A stretch of DNA of 64,000 nucleotides, taken from Anaeramoeba flamelloides. Its lineage: Eukaryota > Metamonada > Anaeramoebidae. Location: NCBI GenBank assembly GCA_027625915.1, contig JANTQA010000032.1:14338001-14402000 (forward strand), in the 5' to 3' direction. The stretch's first letter is position 1, and each line of letters starts with the position of its first letter. Made by a program: the position numbers and the translations under genes. The notes under the pieces were generated by a model that ran no database searches, was not told where the DNA came from, and worked only from the letters and a program-made list of their open reading frames with translations. Below are positions 1 to 12,606 of this stretch, piece after piece.

Positions 1-1440
1 TCTCCAATTAATAATTGCACTAGTTTTAAATGATTTGTATTTATTTTTGAATAATCGTTCTTTAAAAATAAAAAAATCAAAAATAAAAAATTCTTCATAT
101 TTATCAGTAGACATCGGAGAAAGTGAGAATTTAAATGATTATTGTTATCAAAGAAATTGAAAAAAAAAAAATATTAAACTTTTATGAAGAAGATGAAAAT
201 AGCTCTTCGTGTACTGTATCCCTTAAATTCAATAATGTAATTGATGGGGTTAAGGATGATCAAAAAATTATACCTACACACGAATTTTTAATTAATGATC
301 AAGGAGAAATAATTGCAACCTTAATTTTTTCTACATTTAAAACTACCCAATACATCATACATTAAAATTGGGTTTAGTCAATGGAACAAACGCTATTTGT
401 CACATTTACCCTAGTTTTGTTTGAATGTAAAGTCAAATGAAATTTTAGAAGAAATAGGAATTTTGCAGTTATTACATAAAAATTTGATTGCCTAATTAAA
501 AAAGTGAAAAATTAAATACTTGTGAAATTTTATGGTTTATTATCGATTGGGCAAATTAATACTTGAATTCAATCATTTCAAAGAAACAACGTGATGAGCA
601 TCAAATTATAACCCAACCAAATAAAAATAAACTCCGTTTCAAAATCATTAGCCCATTCAAAATTAAATTTTGATAATAAATATTTTTATAAATTGAAGTT
701 ATCTATTCTAATATAAAAATAATTATTTTAATATTCAGTTCTAGAGACTGAAATATTTGTTTTTTTTTCAAAAATACAATAAAAAAAAGAAAAAAAAATT
801 GTGCCATTTATTATGAAATTCAGTTTATAAAGAATACACAGATTATCAACTTTATTTATAATGTACCAGCAAAAGGAATTAAAACATCGTTTTACAATTC
901 CCTCCTTCAAAAATAATTGAACTAATTAAATCAGGACCTGCTCAAAAATATGGAGGTAATTTGATTCAAAAATTGCAAAATAATTTTTTTTTTTTATATT
1001 TTTTTCATAAATCTTGATTATTGTATTATGAAACAAATTATATTTCCCTCTTTTAGTGTGAAAAAGAATGGGATCGTGGCTTTTAGAACAGATAAAACTG
1101 TAATTATTTTTTTGGAACAGCTTGATGAAATTATATTATCAATTATTATTCTAATCATCATTCATTTTAACTTTTAAAATTTTATTTTATTTTTTTATGT
1201 ATTTTTTTTTTTCTTGTACAGATAAAAATACAATAAAATAATTTGATAATACCAATTGTTTTTTTTTTCTTTTGATATAAACTATTTTTCAGTCAAGGGG
1301 GGGCAGTTGTAATATGTGAAATACATGTGTTTAAAATGTTTGCATAGATATTAGAAGAAAAAATTTATTTTGGAAATTTCAAAATTGAAATCCTTTTTAA
1401 CACATTTTTTTTTTTTTTTTTTTGATTTTTTTTTAAAACG
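1..1440. other. AT-rich stretch with unassigned coding-like scraps
   Basis: No recognisable complete gene. A 76-codon open frame runs 135-365 (+) with fairly balanced amino-acid use (for example HEFLINDQGEIIATLIF) but matches no family I know. Overlapping frames stay open beyond it to about 420, which could mean a decayed coding sequence. Two further exon-like pieces lie on the plus strand: about 890-951, reading SKIIELIKSGPAQKYGG before a GT, and about 1060-1150 after a pyrimidine tract and AG, reading KKNGIVAFRTDKTVIIF. Their phases do not join cleanly, so I do not call a gene. The rest is A/T homopolymer and low-complexity sequence. Confidence 0.3.
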
Positions 1441-1686
1441 TCATTCAGTTGCTAAAATTTTTTTTATTACAAGATCAATAGTCACTTGATAAAAATGTGT
1501 TATTCTAAGGTCATTGAAACCATGTAAAGATTGTTGAAAAATCATATTGATATCTATTGCAATTCTATTCGATCTTTGATCTTGATATTTGTTTAATAAA
1601 CGTAAAAATTTTTCTACTTCATTTTCATTTCCTTTTTCAAAATAGAGACCACAAATACCAACACAGTTCGTTTGGAGACTTGATTT
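1441..1686 (-). CDS. 3'-terminal exon of an unassigned protein (81 codons plus stop)
   Basis: Read on the minus strand, a pyrimidine-rich tract and AG (1688-1687) are followed by 81 open codons and a TGA at 1443-1441. The peptide has coding-like composition and is richer in G+C than its surroundings: it begins KSSLQTNCVGICGLYFEKG, continues NENEVEKFLRLLNKYQDQ and ends VTIDLVIKKILATE. The exon starts in phase 0, so at least one upstream exon should lie at higher coordinates. The frame at 3731-3931 on the same strand (ending KHLLEHHFL) is a possible but unproven candidate. I do not recognise the family. It could also be the tail of a decayed gene, but no stop or frameshift is visible within it. 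Confidence 0.5.
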   Translation of the reverse strand, partial: KSSLQTNCVGICGLYFEKGNENEVEKFLRLLNKYQDQRSNRIAIDINMIFQQSLHGFNDLRITHFYQVTIDLVIKKILATE

Positions 1687-4296
1687 CTAAAAGAAAAGTA
1701 TTGAAAATGAAGTGAAAAATGTTTCATATTTATTATTCAAATACCATTAGAAGTTCAAAACGAACATTTCTTGTTTTTCTCAAGAGGGTCATTAAGAATT
1801 TAAGTTTTGAAATTTTTAAGAAAATCTTTTGATTTATTAGATTTCTTTCAGACATATACCAATAATTCTTTGATGTGTATTATTCTGTTTATTTATTATT
1901 TATTCTTCAAAGGTCAATTATATAAAAAAATTGATATTTGAAAAAAAAGTTGGCTCCTTTCACTGAAACAGAGTTTAGTAAAAAAAAATCGTATTTAGTG
2001 ATCTAGATTTGTTTTCATATATCCTATCTATCGGGTATAATCTTTATTTTCAAATAAATTCGAGAAAATTTTCATTTAGCCTTCCAAAAAAATTTTTTAA
2101 TAGATCGAAGCTAAATTTGATATGTTAAATTGTGAAAATCTGTTATATTTTTGATGTTTCAGTTTTATAATTTAGGAATATGATTTTTTTTATTCTTTTT
2201 TGCTCTATTTTTTTGGGAAAGTCAAATTAATTTTTTTATCTTTTATTTTTGAATTAACTATTTTATTTATTAACTCAAAAAAAATATAAAATATAATTAT
2301 TGGATTGAAGAAATTTAGCCAAAATTGAAAAAAATTAATATTTTGGTTTTAATTGTAAAAAAGTAATAAAGATCTCTTTTTAAATTGCTTCTAATATATT
2401 TTTCATCTTGGTTTTAAAATAAAAACCAAGTGCAAAGTTTTTTATTTATTATTAAAATCAGAACAGAATTCAAGATATACACCTACAACCCAAAAAAAAA
2501 AAAAACATTAAAAATAGAAAACTGAACAAATATCTCCTATTAAAAAAATTAAAAAAACTAAATGAAAAAATAAAAATAAATAAAGTTTCCATTTAACTTT
2601 TTCTTGAAAACATTTTTTGCCAAAATGATTGAATTCAAACTTAAAAAAGAGATTGTGTATAAAAATATACAAAATTTATAGTTATTTACTAAAAAAAATT
2701 CGAAAGTATGGGAATTTTATTTTCACCAAAGGGGCCATTTTGATCTTCATCTATTTTTTTTACTTTTAAATGGTAAAATTCAAAAAAAAGTTCAACTAAA
2801 AAAGATAAACTTTCTCCCTAAACATATTCTAATTTAATATATTAACTTGATCTTTGATTTTAAAATTTTCAGGTACAATTTTTCAAAAAAAAATAAAAAA
2901 GTGCACAGTAATTTCAAAAAATATTTTAGATATTCAAAAGTTGAGAGTGTTTTTATTCTAAAAAATTTTATCCAAGTGGTTAATTGAATTAAGTTATAAA
3001 ACTAGATTTCAAAAAATATTAATCAGAAAAAATAATACTTTTTTATATTAAGGAAATATAACATTAAAGCAAAATTTATATCCCTCGATTTTTATATATT
3101 TCGAAATGAATTATAAACATAAGTAAAATAATTTTTTTTGAATTTTTTTACTATATTTTTTCTATATATCTAAAAATTGGATTTAAGAGTTTCAGTACAA
3201 CGTGTATTAATCTAATTTTAGAAAGGTCAAAAATCTTTCTTATTAAGTGAAAAATAAGAAGAGAAATAATATGATATTTTCCTTCTCACTATTAATTTTT
3301 AGAGTTAATATAGAAAGTATTATTTTTTTTCATTTTGATAATTTTTTTACTGAATAATGGGTTGAATTAAACAACAATAGGATCTTGAATTCATTTCGAA
3401 CATTCTTGAGAAATAACAAGTATTTGGTATCTATCTTGTGGGAAATATCATTTTAACCTATTAGAAATCAAAATATATTGATATTGAGTCATAAAGTAGA
3501 AGTGAAGGTCGGAAATTTTACAAAAAAGATCAAGAAAAAATGTTTTTTTTTAATTTATTTTCGAGATCCATTTTTTTAATTATTTTGACTTCCATTTTTT
3601 AATTTGTATATATACATAATACAATATTATCTCTCAGACAGTTTTAATTTAAAGAAATGATTTTCTTGATTCGATTTTTTAGAAATACAGATACTCTAAA
3701 TTGATACAAGCACTCTAATTCCTTAAGGCCTTACAAAAAGTGATGTTCGAGTAAATGTTTGATATTTGAAAAATAAGGAATTTCTTTTGGGGACAAAAAG
3801 TCAACTTCTTCAAAAAGCACAAGAGTTTGAAAACAAAATTTTTTGTTTAAATAAATTAGTTCCAAACAAAATGATTTTTTTGCGACTAAGTTTTTTCTCA
3901 AGATAAAAACCCCAACGAAAGCCAGAATCAATTACAAAATATACAGCAATTCTCAAAAACCACAACACTTAGTGTCTTCAGTCTTGGATCACATTGTATT
4001 CTTCAACTTTTGTTGACTTATTTTAGCTTTTAAAAACATTCTAATTCAATAATCAATTTTAAATCCGAAAGATCACTCAAAAGACATTTGCTGATTTTCA
4101 AATTTTGAATCAAAATAAAACATACTAAAATGGAAAAAATCTTCAAAATATAAGGAAGAACTCAAGATCATCTTGGCTTTGTGTTTACTGATCCTCAGGT
4201 TTTCAAAATAATATCTGAAAAGTTCAAATTAAACCAGAATAAAAAATCATTTTTGTAATTCAATTTTTCTTTTTTTTCTTTTTATTTTCAAAAAAT
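1687..4296. other. Intergenic or intronic AT-rich DNA upstream of the kinase gene
   Basis: No exon I can support on the plus strand. The minus strand could hold the upstream exons of the 1441-1686 gene, the 66-codon frame at 3731-3931 being the only candidate. It contains one copy of a dispersed repeat (2390-3035, listed separately) and a single end of the family whose ends read TTTTCATTCAGCTTTCC (near 2068-2090). The promoter of the kinase gene must lie in the last part, but I see no motif I would name. Confidence 0.4.
2390..3035 (+). repeat. Dispersed repeat R1, copy 1 (inverted copy at 36272-36880)
   Basis: About 600 bp that reappears in reverse complement at 36272-36880 with roughly 75-80% identity by eye. 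Shared blocks include ACTTTTTCTTGAAAACATTT, AATATATTAACTTGATCTTT and AAAGTTGAGTGTGTTTTTAT (with small differences). It has no open frame and no clear terminal inverted repeat, so its class is unknown. One copy is upstream of the CIPK gene and the other lies in an intron of the TLC gene. Confidence 0.7.
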
Positions 4297-7200
4297 ATGT
4301 CCCGAAAAGTCGGCAAATATGAAATGGGTGACACACTTGGCGAAGGAGCATTTGGGAAAGTTAAGCAAGCAAAAAATATTGAAACTGGCGAGTATGTAGC
4401 TATCAAAATTATGAATAAAGAAAAAATCTTGAAACAAAACATGTCTGATCAAATAAAAAAAGAAGTATGTTTTTTCGACTTACAACTATTTTGTGAAACT
4501 CACGTTCGATTACTTTGAACTCTTTTTATTTGTTTTAAACTATTCTTCTTTGTTTTGATTTTTTATTTCTTTAAATCTTTGACAAATCATAATTATCAAT
4601 CCTTTGCAAAAAAACAAAAGATCTCCATTATGAAAATAATAAACCACAAGCATGTTGTCAAATTAAAGGACGTTCTTGTTTCAAAAACGAGAATTTATTT
4701 AGTGTTAGAACTTTTAAAAGGAGGAGAATTGTTTTACAAGATCGCAAACAATGGTAAATTTAGTGAAAAGGTTGCTCGTTTCTATTTCCAACAACTTATT
4801 GTAGGTACTTGCTGAAATTTCATCATTTAATTTTTTTTTCCTTTACTTTTGGTTTTTCACTCTTCCAAACCCCAAAAATCCAAAACCCAAAACCACTACC
4901 CCTATTTGTCTCAACAATATTAATCGAAACAAAACAAAACAAACATACCAAAAAAAATAAACAAAACAAATTTCGAATTAATAAACTCGATCAAAATTTA
5001 AAATCGACTTTTTAGGATTGGAATTTGTACACTCACAAGGGATTTGTCATCGGGATTTAAAACCTGAAAATATTCTTCTTGATGAAGACGACAATCTAAA
5101 AATTTCTGATTTTGGATTGAGTGCTTTAAAAACAGTAAAAGAAGATCTTTTTAAAACAGCATGTGGAACACCAAATTATGTTGCACCTGAAGTGATTACA
5201 GGGGAAGGTTACGACGGCCAAGCTGCAGATATATGGAGTTGCGGAATTATTTTGTTTGTATTCCTTTCGGGGTATTTGCCTATGGACGATCCTAGCCTTG
5301 AAGTTCTTTTTGAAATGATCAAAAATGTGGATATTAAATACCCAACCCATTTTACATATCAGGCCAAAAACCTATTAAAAAAAATTCTTGTTGCAAATCC
5401 TTTAAAAAGAGCTACTATTCAGGATATTAAAGAAGACCCCTGGTTTAAAGTGTAAGTCATTTCTTCAGTTCATCCTATTCTCTTAATTTTTTTTAAACAT
5501 CAAAACTTCGGTCATGTCCGTAATGGCATTTAAATTATGAAGGAAAAATCATTATTTGCCTAGTTTCTCAGTATTTTCCTTTCTTGTTTAGGTGTAAAAT
5601 AACCAGAAATCAGATACAGAATGAGAAACTAATTATATTGTTTAAATAATTAATGAAAATGATCTTGGTAATATTCTTTTGTTAAAGGTATCGTTACTCC
5701 TGAATTTCCTTCCCTTCTCAACGAGCGGTATACTCTCTAAAAACGAGAATGTGAAAATTGACTTATTTTGGTTGGCCAAAGTCAAAGAACAAAAAAAATA
5801 TTTTGAGAGAATCTCATTGGAGAAAAATCCAATTAAAAAAAAATATTTAAAAGGGATATCAATTTCAAAAATCCAAATATCGAAACAATATTAATCTTTT
5901 ATTTTTTTTTTTTATTAATTGAAGAAAAGTAAATTACACTATAAATGTCCATTTAGTTAAATTTCCTTTCAAAACAATACTTTCATGTTTTATATTTCCA
6001 AATGATTAAATTTCAACAATTTGTGAGTAAAACTTTTTTTTTTGCAGTAGACAATCGATTTAAGGGTAAAGTCATTATGGTGGAAAAAAACTTTTTTGAA
6101 ATCAGATTAAAAAAATTTTCACATTTTTAAGAGTACCTAATACCAATCAAAAACCAATCAACAGGTGGTTTATGATCGATCTCTCAAAATGAACAATGGA
6201 AAACAAGTACAGTTTTAGAAAAAAGAACCAAACAACGATACTCAATTTCAATTTAAATGGTTTAGAATATAAAATTTTGAAAACAACTTTGTATTGGTAT
6301 TAAATCATTGGTAATTGGCAGCTTTTGAGATCTCAAAGATCTTTTTTTTCATTTTTTCCATTTCTCAGATGAGTTATTTTTATCTAAAGAATGTAACAAA
6401 ATCCTTAATTTTATCAAATAAAGAGGGTTACAATTAAAACAAAAAATAGATTAAATTGAATTGAATTGATTGCGAAAAAAAAGAAAGCAATTTTTTTTAA
6501 ATATAAGAAATTTAAGCAAGTGGAAATCTAAAATAATTTTTAAATTTTTTAAATTTGATTTTTTGTAATTGAGATAGAGCAGTGAAAAAAATACCGGACA
6601 TGAAAAAAATCCCGGACAAGATTTTTAATTGTGAATATTAGTAAAATTATTGTGTAATTTCATTTATTTACAATCAAATTCCTTTTTTTAAGAATCGAAC
6701 TTTTTCAATTATAACTCCCCCACTTATTAGAATGATGATTGATGAAATCACATCTGTTCAAAACACCATTCAATCAATCAAAAAACAAGAAGAAAAATTA
6801 TCATTTTCAAAACCCTAGTAAACCTCAATAAAACTCGATTGTTTTTCAAAAAAAGTTGATCAACATAGGCTATCAAACAATTACTCTGAGTATTCTAGAG
6901 ACACCTTACATTGATGGTCTTTAGGTAGGTTTATTACTAATCTCATAAAAAAATTGGTTATTTATAATAAGGATTTCATTGAAATTAGCCAAAAATTTTA
7001 CTAATACTCACAATTAAAAATCTTGTCAGGGATTTTTTTCATGTCAGGTATTTTTTTCCCTACTCTAATTGAGTTTTTTTGCCAATGATATTCTCTCAAA
7101 ATATTTTTTTTGTTATTTGAATTATGTCAACCAAAAGAAGGGTAATTTAACATTATCATTTTGGTGACTATTTGCTCCTTGTGTATGGAGCAAATCCTCG

Positions 7201-10200
7201 CAAATGACTAGAGCCTTGCAGTGAATTTAATTAAAAATTCCAAAAAAAATCAATTTTTTACATCTTAACATTCAAAAATAAAGTAAAAATCTGATTTATA
7301 TAATAACAAACTTACTTTAAATTCCAATTTCAGAAATTAGTTATGTTTTTTAAAAAGTTTTATCTCTTTTCCCCCATTTGTAACAAACATAAAATTGAAC
7401 ATATTTATAAATTATTTAAAAAAAAATTGTTTTTTTTATTGAAAAATAAAATCTTATTATCTGATTTAGGAAGTGCAAAAAATATACTTTAAAAATAAAA
7501 CCACTAGTTTTTTAACAACTTATTATGAAGACTATACTTTATTTCAAAAAAAAAATAAAATAGCTATTTTAAACTTGAAAAAAATATATTTTCTATTTAT
7601 TTTTTTAGTATTATTGAAGAAAGGTAAATTACACTCTAAATGTCCTTTTACTTTAAATCCCCCCAAAGGTAATTTAAACATAAAATCATAGTTTTTACGA
7701 TTGCTAAAGGTAAAGGCATACCCGCATTTTTCTTTATGGTTTTTAAAATAAATAAAAAAAAACAAAAATAGATAAGAAAAAAGGGAAAAAAGAAAAAGAA
7801 AAAAAAAATTAAATTTAAAAAGAGTTTATAAGAACCAATTGGTAAAAAATCAAAAAAAAAACAATCATTTAATTAAGAACACCCAAAATCACAGCAACAA
7901 TACTTTTGGTTAATCTAATTTATTTTGATAATTGATCATCAATGTTCATTTGGGGATCGTATTTGTTGAATTGTTGTTATTTCTTTTTTCTTTTTGATCT
8001 TTTGATCTGCTTTGCCTCAAACCTTTGGTTATTTTTAGGCTTTGCTTTTTTGTTTTTATTTTCAAGTTACTCATACTACCATGCTTCAGTGTATCAGTAT
8101 TAAAAAGTAACCAATTGACCTTTTTACTTTGTAGCCCTCTTCCTAATATAAAGAAAATTCAGCCAGGGAATGGAAAAAAATATAACAATAATTTCTTTAT
8201 TCAGTCCAGATCCCAAATCAATTTTTTCATTAATTAAAAAAAAAAATCAGAGAAAAACTACCAAATCATTAAAAAAAAATTTTTCTCCCAAAATACTTTT
8301 TTAAAAACCTGGAAAATTCAACTTAAAACCTAGATAAATACTTTAAAATTGATTATATATAATCAATAATTAATAACATAATCTGAAATTATTTTAGCGG
8401 GTTGGTGATAATTCAAAGATTATGTGTATTAATAGTTGTTACTATTATTTCGAAATATTTTAAATCTTTTCAGCCAAATAAAATTAATTCAAAGAAATAA
8501 TTCTAATGATAAAAAAATAAATATTCTCAAATTACTTCATTTTAATACTAACAATAAATTATTTATACTGTGAATATTTCAAAAAGATATATTGCCTAAT
8601 CTTTTAAATTTCTTGAAATTACAAAGACTATTTGAGAATAAAATAGATGATCAATTTTTTTAAAATTTATTCAATGATTCAATATTTGATTTTATTTTCT
8701 GACATTTTTAAAACAAGATTAAATTTTCAAGGTTAATTATCTGTTAAAAACCCACATAAATTATTAAGGGTAAGATTTGCTCAAAATAAAAATGATTGGT
8801 GAATTTTTATTTATTGGCTTTTATTCCAAAAATCGAAGCATAAAAGGATCAGATATTTTTACAGAAAATTTCATTGGAAAAAATGGAATTAATTTTAAAA
8901 ATATAATACTCATTTCTCTAAATTTGATAAATTTCTTTGATTAACAAGTTTAATTGAATATTTAATAGAACAGCGTCTCTATTACTTTTGATTTTACAAT
9001 AATAAAAACAAGAGTTATTAGTTACTTATTAATGTGAATAATAAAAAAAATCTCATACCTTTTTTATTGGATTTTTCATCATTTTCATTTTCTTTTTCTT
9101 TTTATCTACATTAAAATTATTACAAATCTTATAAATAGGGATCTTCAAACAACAAAAACATCAAAAAGAAGAATTTTAGTAGAAAATGCCTTCACAGAAG
9201 ATTTAGTTGTGGAAAAGGTAGGAAGACCAGAAAAAGTAGAAAAAACACAAATGTAATTTTTTTTCTTTATTTATTGTAAATATAAATTATTTTTTTTTTT
9301 TTGATTATTCCAACAAAAAATTTTCCTTTATTCAATTGATTATTATCTCTTTCACATACACACATATACACCTTAAATAAAAAACAATTAATAGTCTAAA
9401 TGCCTTTGATTTAATTGGTATGAGCGGAGCATTTGATATGGGAAGAATGCTAAAACCAAATCCAACAGAGCAATTAAAAAGTTATACACGTTTTACGACT
9501 TCATCAGAACCAAAAGATGCAATTAGAGTAATTCAAAAGTATTTGGAAACTTTACAAAATACTACAGTGTCAGCTAGTACTAAATCTTATAAGGTATGGT
9601 TATTTTTTCTTTGGTATAATTTTTCTTCTAAAAATTAGATCAAATTATTATATTTTATTTCTTTTAAACTTTTAATTTGTTTCTCGCAATTTATATTAAA
9701 ATTCTAACAATCTTTGAATAATTTTTATCAAATAACTCTTAAATCAAAATTTGAACAATAATTTTAAACTGAATTATCAAAAATATTATTAATCATAATA
9801 AACTAAATTTTAAAAAATTGGAAATAATGATTTTTAAATCCATTAACAACTATATGGTTTAGAGTTTCACCATTTTAAAAGAGATGAAATTTAAAATACT
9901 ACTTAAAATTATGAAAAAACATATATTTTTTTCAAGCTTCCACTCTTATAGATTATAGTAATAAAAGTAATATGGTGATATGAGAAATAAATCATATCAC
10001 TAAATTCTTCTTTTTTTTTTTAATATGGATTTTGAGAAATACAACTATAAAACTGAAAAATATTGTTTCATTTATTCTTCAATAAATTTTAGAAATAAAA
10101 CTAGAGAGGATTTGACAATATCTTTCTTAAGCCTCGACGTAGTTTCAAAAATCAACGATTATTTTTATCAAATAGCAATATTTTAGAAAATCTCTATAAT

Positions 10201-11460
10201 AAATAATATCACAATAATACCACAAATCAGGAAATTTGAAAATCTCCATATTCAATAATATAGAGATAATATAAGAAAACCGCCATATTTTATAAAATCA
10301 CGATAAATGTCAAAAAATCGTGATAAATTTCAAAATATAGTGATAAAAATTAAATCGCGATAAAATAGTTGATGCCTTTTAGGACTAATTCAATAATATT
10401 TTTAAAAAGAAAAAAAAATTTTGATCAAAAAAAAAGATTATGGCAAAGAAAAAAAGAAAAACTTTTAAAAAAACAACAAAAAAAGATACTTTATTCAATC
10501 AAGGATAAGATCAAGAGTTTTTCATTGTATTTTATTTTGATTCGGTTGACATATCTAACCATTGATCCTTTTAGATCAATAAACGTAATAAAAAAGTCTA
10601 AATAAATAGTTTCTCAGTCAATTGTGGTCTTATAAATTGTTGTTGAATTAAAACGCTTCTAAAACAACCAACACTTCACCCGTTCTTTGAAGAATATGAT
10701 CTTCTTTTGAAACATTTTCCTTTATTCTATGAAAGCTGAAAGGGGTTAGATAACCTTTCAAAAGCTTTCTCAATAACCTAGCCACATTATCACCAATTAT
10801 TAAGATTGTTTGTACATTTGTTTTCTTTTTGTTATTCTTCTCTTATGAGTATCTTGGTTTTGTACAGAAAGCAGAACTAGTTTTTTTAATGTTTTATGTT
10901 TGATCGATCACCAATAAGAAAGAAAATTACTCTTTCTTCTTTTTGGTTATTTAACTTATGAAGGTAATAACTCTATTAAAAAAAAAAAAAAAACATCTAT
11001 CTTATATTCAAGTACATTGTTGAAGAATGAATGATTATTTGTTTGATCATAAACATTTGTTTGAGATTTTATATTTTGTCAAAAAAAAAAATTAAAAGAA
11101 AATTGTTTCAGTTGACAACAAAAAATATCTTGACTTTTTAAAAGTTTTTGAATCTTCTATACCCTCCAAAGCTTTGGAAATTTTGCAACCCTTTTCCTCG
11201 TTTTCTAACATTTTTAAAGGGGAAGGTGTTGTAAAAGTCTCAACCCTTCGTAAAAGTCATGGGATTTTTTGTAAGGTGGTTTCTGAAAATAATTTTCTTT
11301 ATCTCAATTTCGTATTTTATCGCGATTTTATGGATTTTATGAAGATTTTATGTTTTTTCGCTATAAAGTAGGACTAACCGCAATTTTTTAATATCATCGC
11401 GAATTTATTGTTTGCGAATATCTTGATAATATATTTTATCACCATAACCTCTTATATTCA

Positions 11461-11494
<34 letters not shown>

Positions 11495-12606
11495 TAATGT
11501 AAACTGTTAGGTAATTCTAAAAATTGAAATGGAAACAAAAAACAAAACAATGAAAAAATTAAACATATATTTCGAAAATCAAAACAATTTAAATTAAGCA
11601 AAAATTTTAATAAATAAACTATTTAAGATACTCAGTATAGGGAAATTAACTTTGGATTCTAATGTTGTTTCATCTAATATTGATATATTGACTCATAATA
11701 TAAAAGAAAAACTTTCTAAAAATAAATTGAAACAAAATTCTTGGTGAAAACATTTAATAAATGATATAATTTTATATAGAAGGATTAAAAAAATACTTTT
11801 TTTTGTGTAAAAATCTATTTTTAATGATTAAAATTTATTGATCAATGAATTTATACAGATTTTATTTTGTAATGAATTGATGTAAAAAATGATTGTTTTT
11901 TTCTATTTATGATGAATTATTCCAATGATCATATTACTAATTTACAGATTAGAAATGGTGAAATTTCTGATTTGTATTGGTTTAAAAAATTCATAAAGAA
12001 GAATTTATGACATTTAACCCTAAAATTAATCGCTTTATAAACTCTTTACAATTATTTTTTTAAAAAAATATTTTTTATTCTTAAAAAGTTTTTAAAAAAC
12101 ATAAGGGATTAAATAGAAATATAAAAATAAAATTTTTGAAAGAATATTTAAATTAGTGATTTTATAATTTGAAGTGCTAAAAAAACTAATTTTTAAAAAA
12201 GTTGATAATAATCTCAAAAAAATTATAATTTTGAGGGGAAAGGTATTTTTACCAAAAATCTCCTTCTGTGTATTATATATATATATATATCTGTATAACA
12301 TACTCATTATACTAATACTTTATAAAAAAAAAAAAAAAAAAAAACAAAATGTGTTATTCTTTATAAAATATTTTTTTAAATTTTGTTTTTATATTTTGAC
12401 ATTTTTTTAAATAGCTAAAAGTTGAAGTTAGATCACGTGAAAAATATGTGTTGCGTTTCAATGTACAAATATTTTCGATGGCTAAAAACCTTCAATTAAT
12501 TGATTTCAGAAAACAGCGTGGTAATGTATTTGAATTTACTGAAATTTATAAACAAGCTCAAAATAGTTTAAAAAAAATAATGAAAGTGCAGACATTCAGA
12601 AAATAA
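4297..12606 (+). CDS. CIPK: CBL-interacting protein kinase (CIPK/SnRK3-type Ser/Thr kinase), six exons
   Basis: Exons 4297-4464, 4621-4804, 5016-5451, 9139-9252, 9395-9593 and 12415-12606 join in phase to give about 430 aa, the usual CIPK length. The kinase domain has the glycine loop GEGAFGKV (15-22), VAIK lysine 37, HRDLKPEN (129-136), DFG (149-151), and a CIPK-style activation loop CGTPNYVAPE (167-176). It ends at DPWFKV. The tail carries a NAF motif, LNAFDLIGMS (302-311), then TRFTTSSEPKDAIRVIQKYL, matching the phosphatase-interaction (PPI) region, and a KA1-like beta-sheet (KVEVRSREKYVLRFNVQIF) to the end. In plants the NAF segment binds calcineurin-B-like calcium sensors and relieves autoinhibition; that role here is inferred from family membership. 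Intron 3 (3.7 kb) and intron 5 (2.8 kb) hold MITEs and repeats. The start ATG directly precedes the N-lobe. No calcium-sensor partner is in this window. Confidence 0.88.
6577..7065. mobile_element. Palindromic MITE (TA-flanked) in CIPK intron 3
   Basis: The first and last ~75 bases are inverted copies with only a few mismatches. The left end begins GAGCAGTGAAAAAAATACC and the right end is the complement of GAGTAGGGAAAAAAATACC. Both arms contain GACATGAAAAAAATCCC and ACAAGATTTTTAATTGTGA. The element is flanked by TA on each side, as expected of Tc1/mariner-type insertion. The 340-bp core has no transposase. A 28-codon open frame (6732-6818) begins MMIDEITSVQNTIQSIKKQ, of unknown meaning. Non-autonomous and intronic, in the host gene's sense-neutral position. 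Confidence 0.8.
7465..9060 (+). repeat. Dispersed repeat R2, copy 1 (also 33215-34135 and, inverted, 37905-38330)
   Basis: Long diverged repeat inside CIPK intron 3. Matching landmarks in order: AAATAAAACCACT, AATATTTTAAACTTGAAAAA, the TCCAGATCC/CAAATCAATT segment, CTCCCAAAATAATTTTTT, GGATCAGAT near TTTCATTG, and AAGAGTTA followed by TACAAGTCC-like sequence. The copy at 33215 is shorter, suggesting an extra insertion here of several hundred bases. No open frame or defined ends were found, so the element type is unknown. Confidence 0.6.
10648..10845 (-). other. Exon-like fragment on the minus strand inside CIPK intron 5
   Basis: About 64 open codons ending in TAA at 10650-10648, with an AG near 10843 as possible acceptor. 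The peptide reads TILIIGDNVARLLRKLLKG, then YLTPFSFHRIKENVSKEDH, then ILQRTGEVLVVLEAF. G+C is clearly above the flanking intron. I do not recognise the family. It may be a captured gene fragment, part of a decayed transposon, or a nested gene's last exon. Confidence 0.4.
11112..11371 (+). other. Exon-like fragment on the plus strand inside CIPK intron 5
   Basis: After a strong-looking acceptor (TTGTTTCAG, ending about 11111) an open frame of about 86 codons runs to a TAG at 11371. It reads DNKKYLDFLKVFESSIPSKA, then LEILQPFSSFSNIFKGEGVV, then KVSTLRKSHGIFCKVV. It is not part of the CIPK because the exon at 12415 completes that protein without it. It is flanked by related TTTATCGCGATTTTAT-type sequence (about 10270-10370 and 11310-11400). 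It may therefore belong to the same decayed element as the minus-strand fragment at 10648-10845. Function unknown. Confidence 0.4.

Noticed and set aside
5679-5894. Open frame just after the CIPK kinase domain as its C-terminus
   Set aside because: An AG at 5724-5725 gives a phase-compatible join, but the peptide has no CIPK features. The exon at 9139 joins the same donor in phase and leads directly into the NAF motif.
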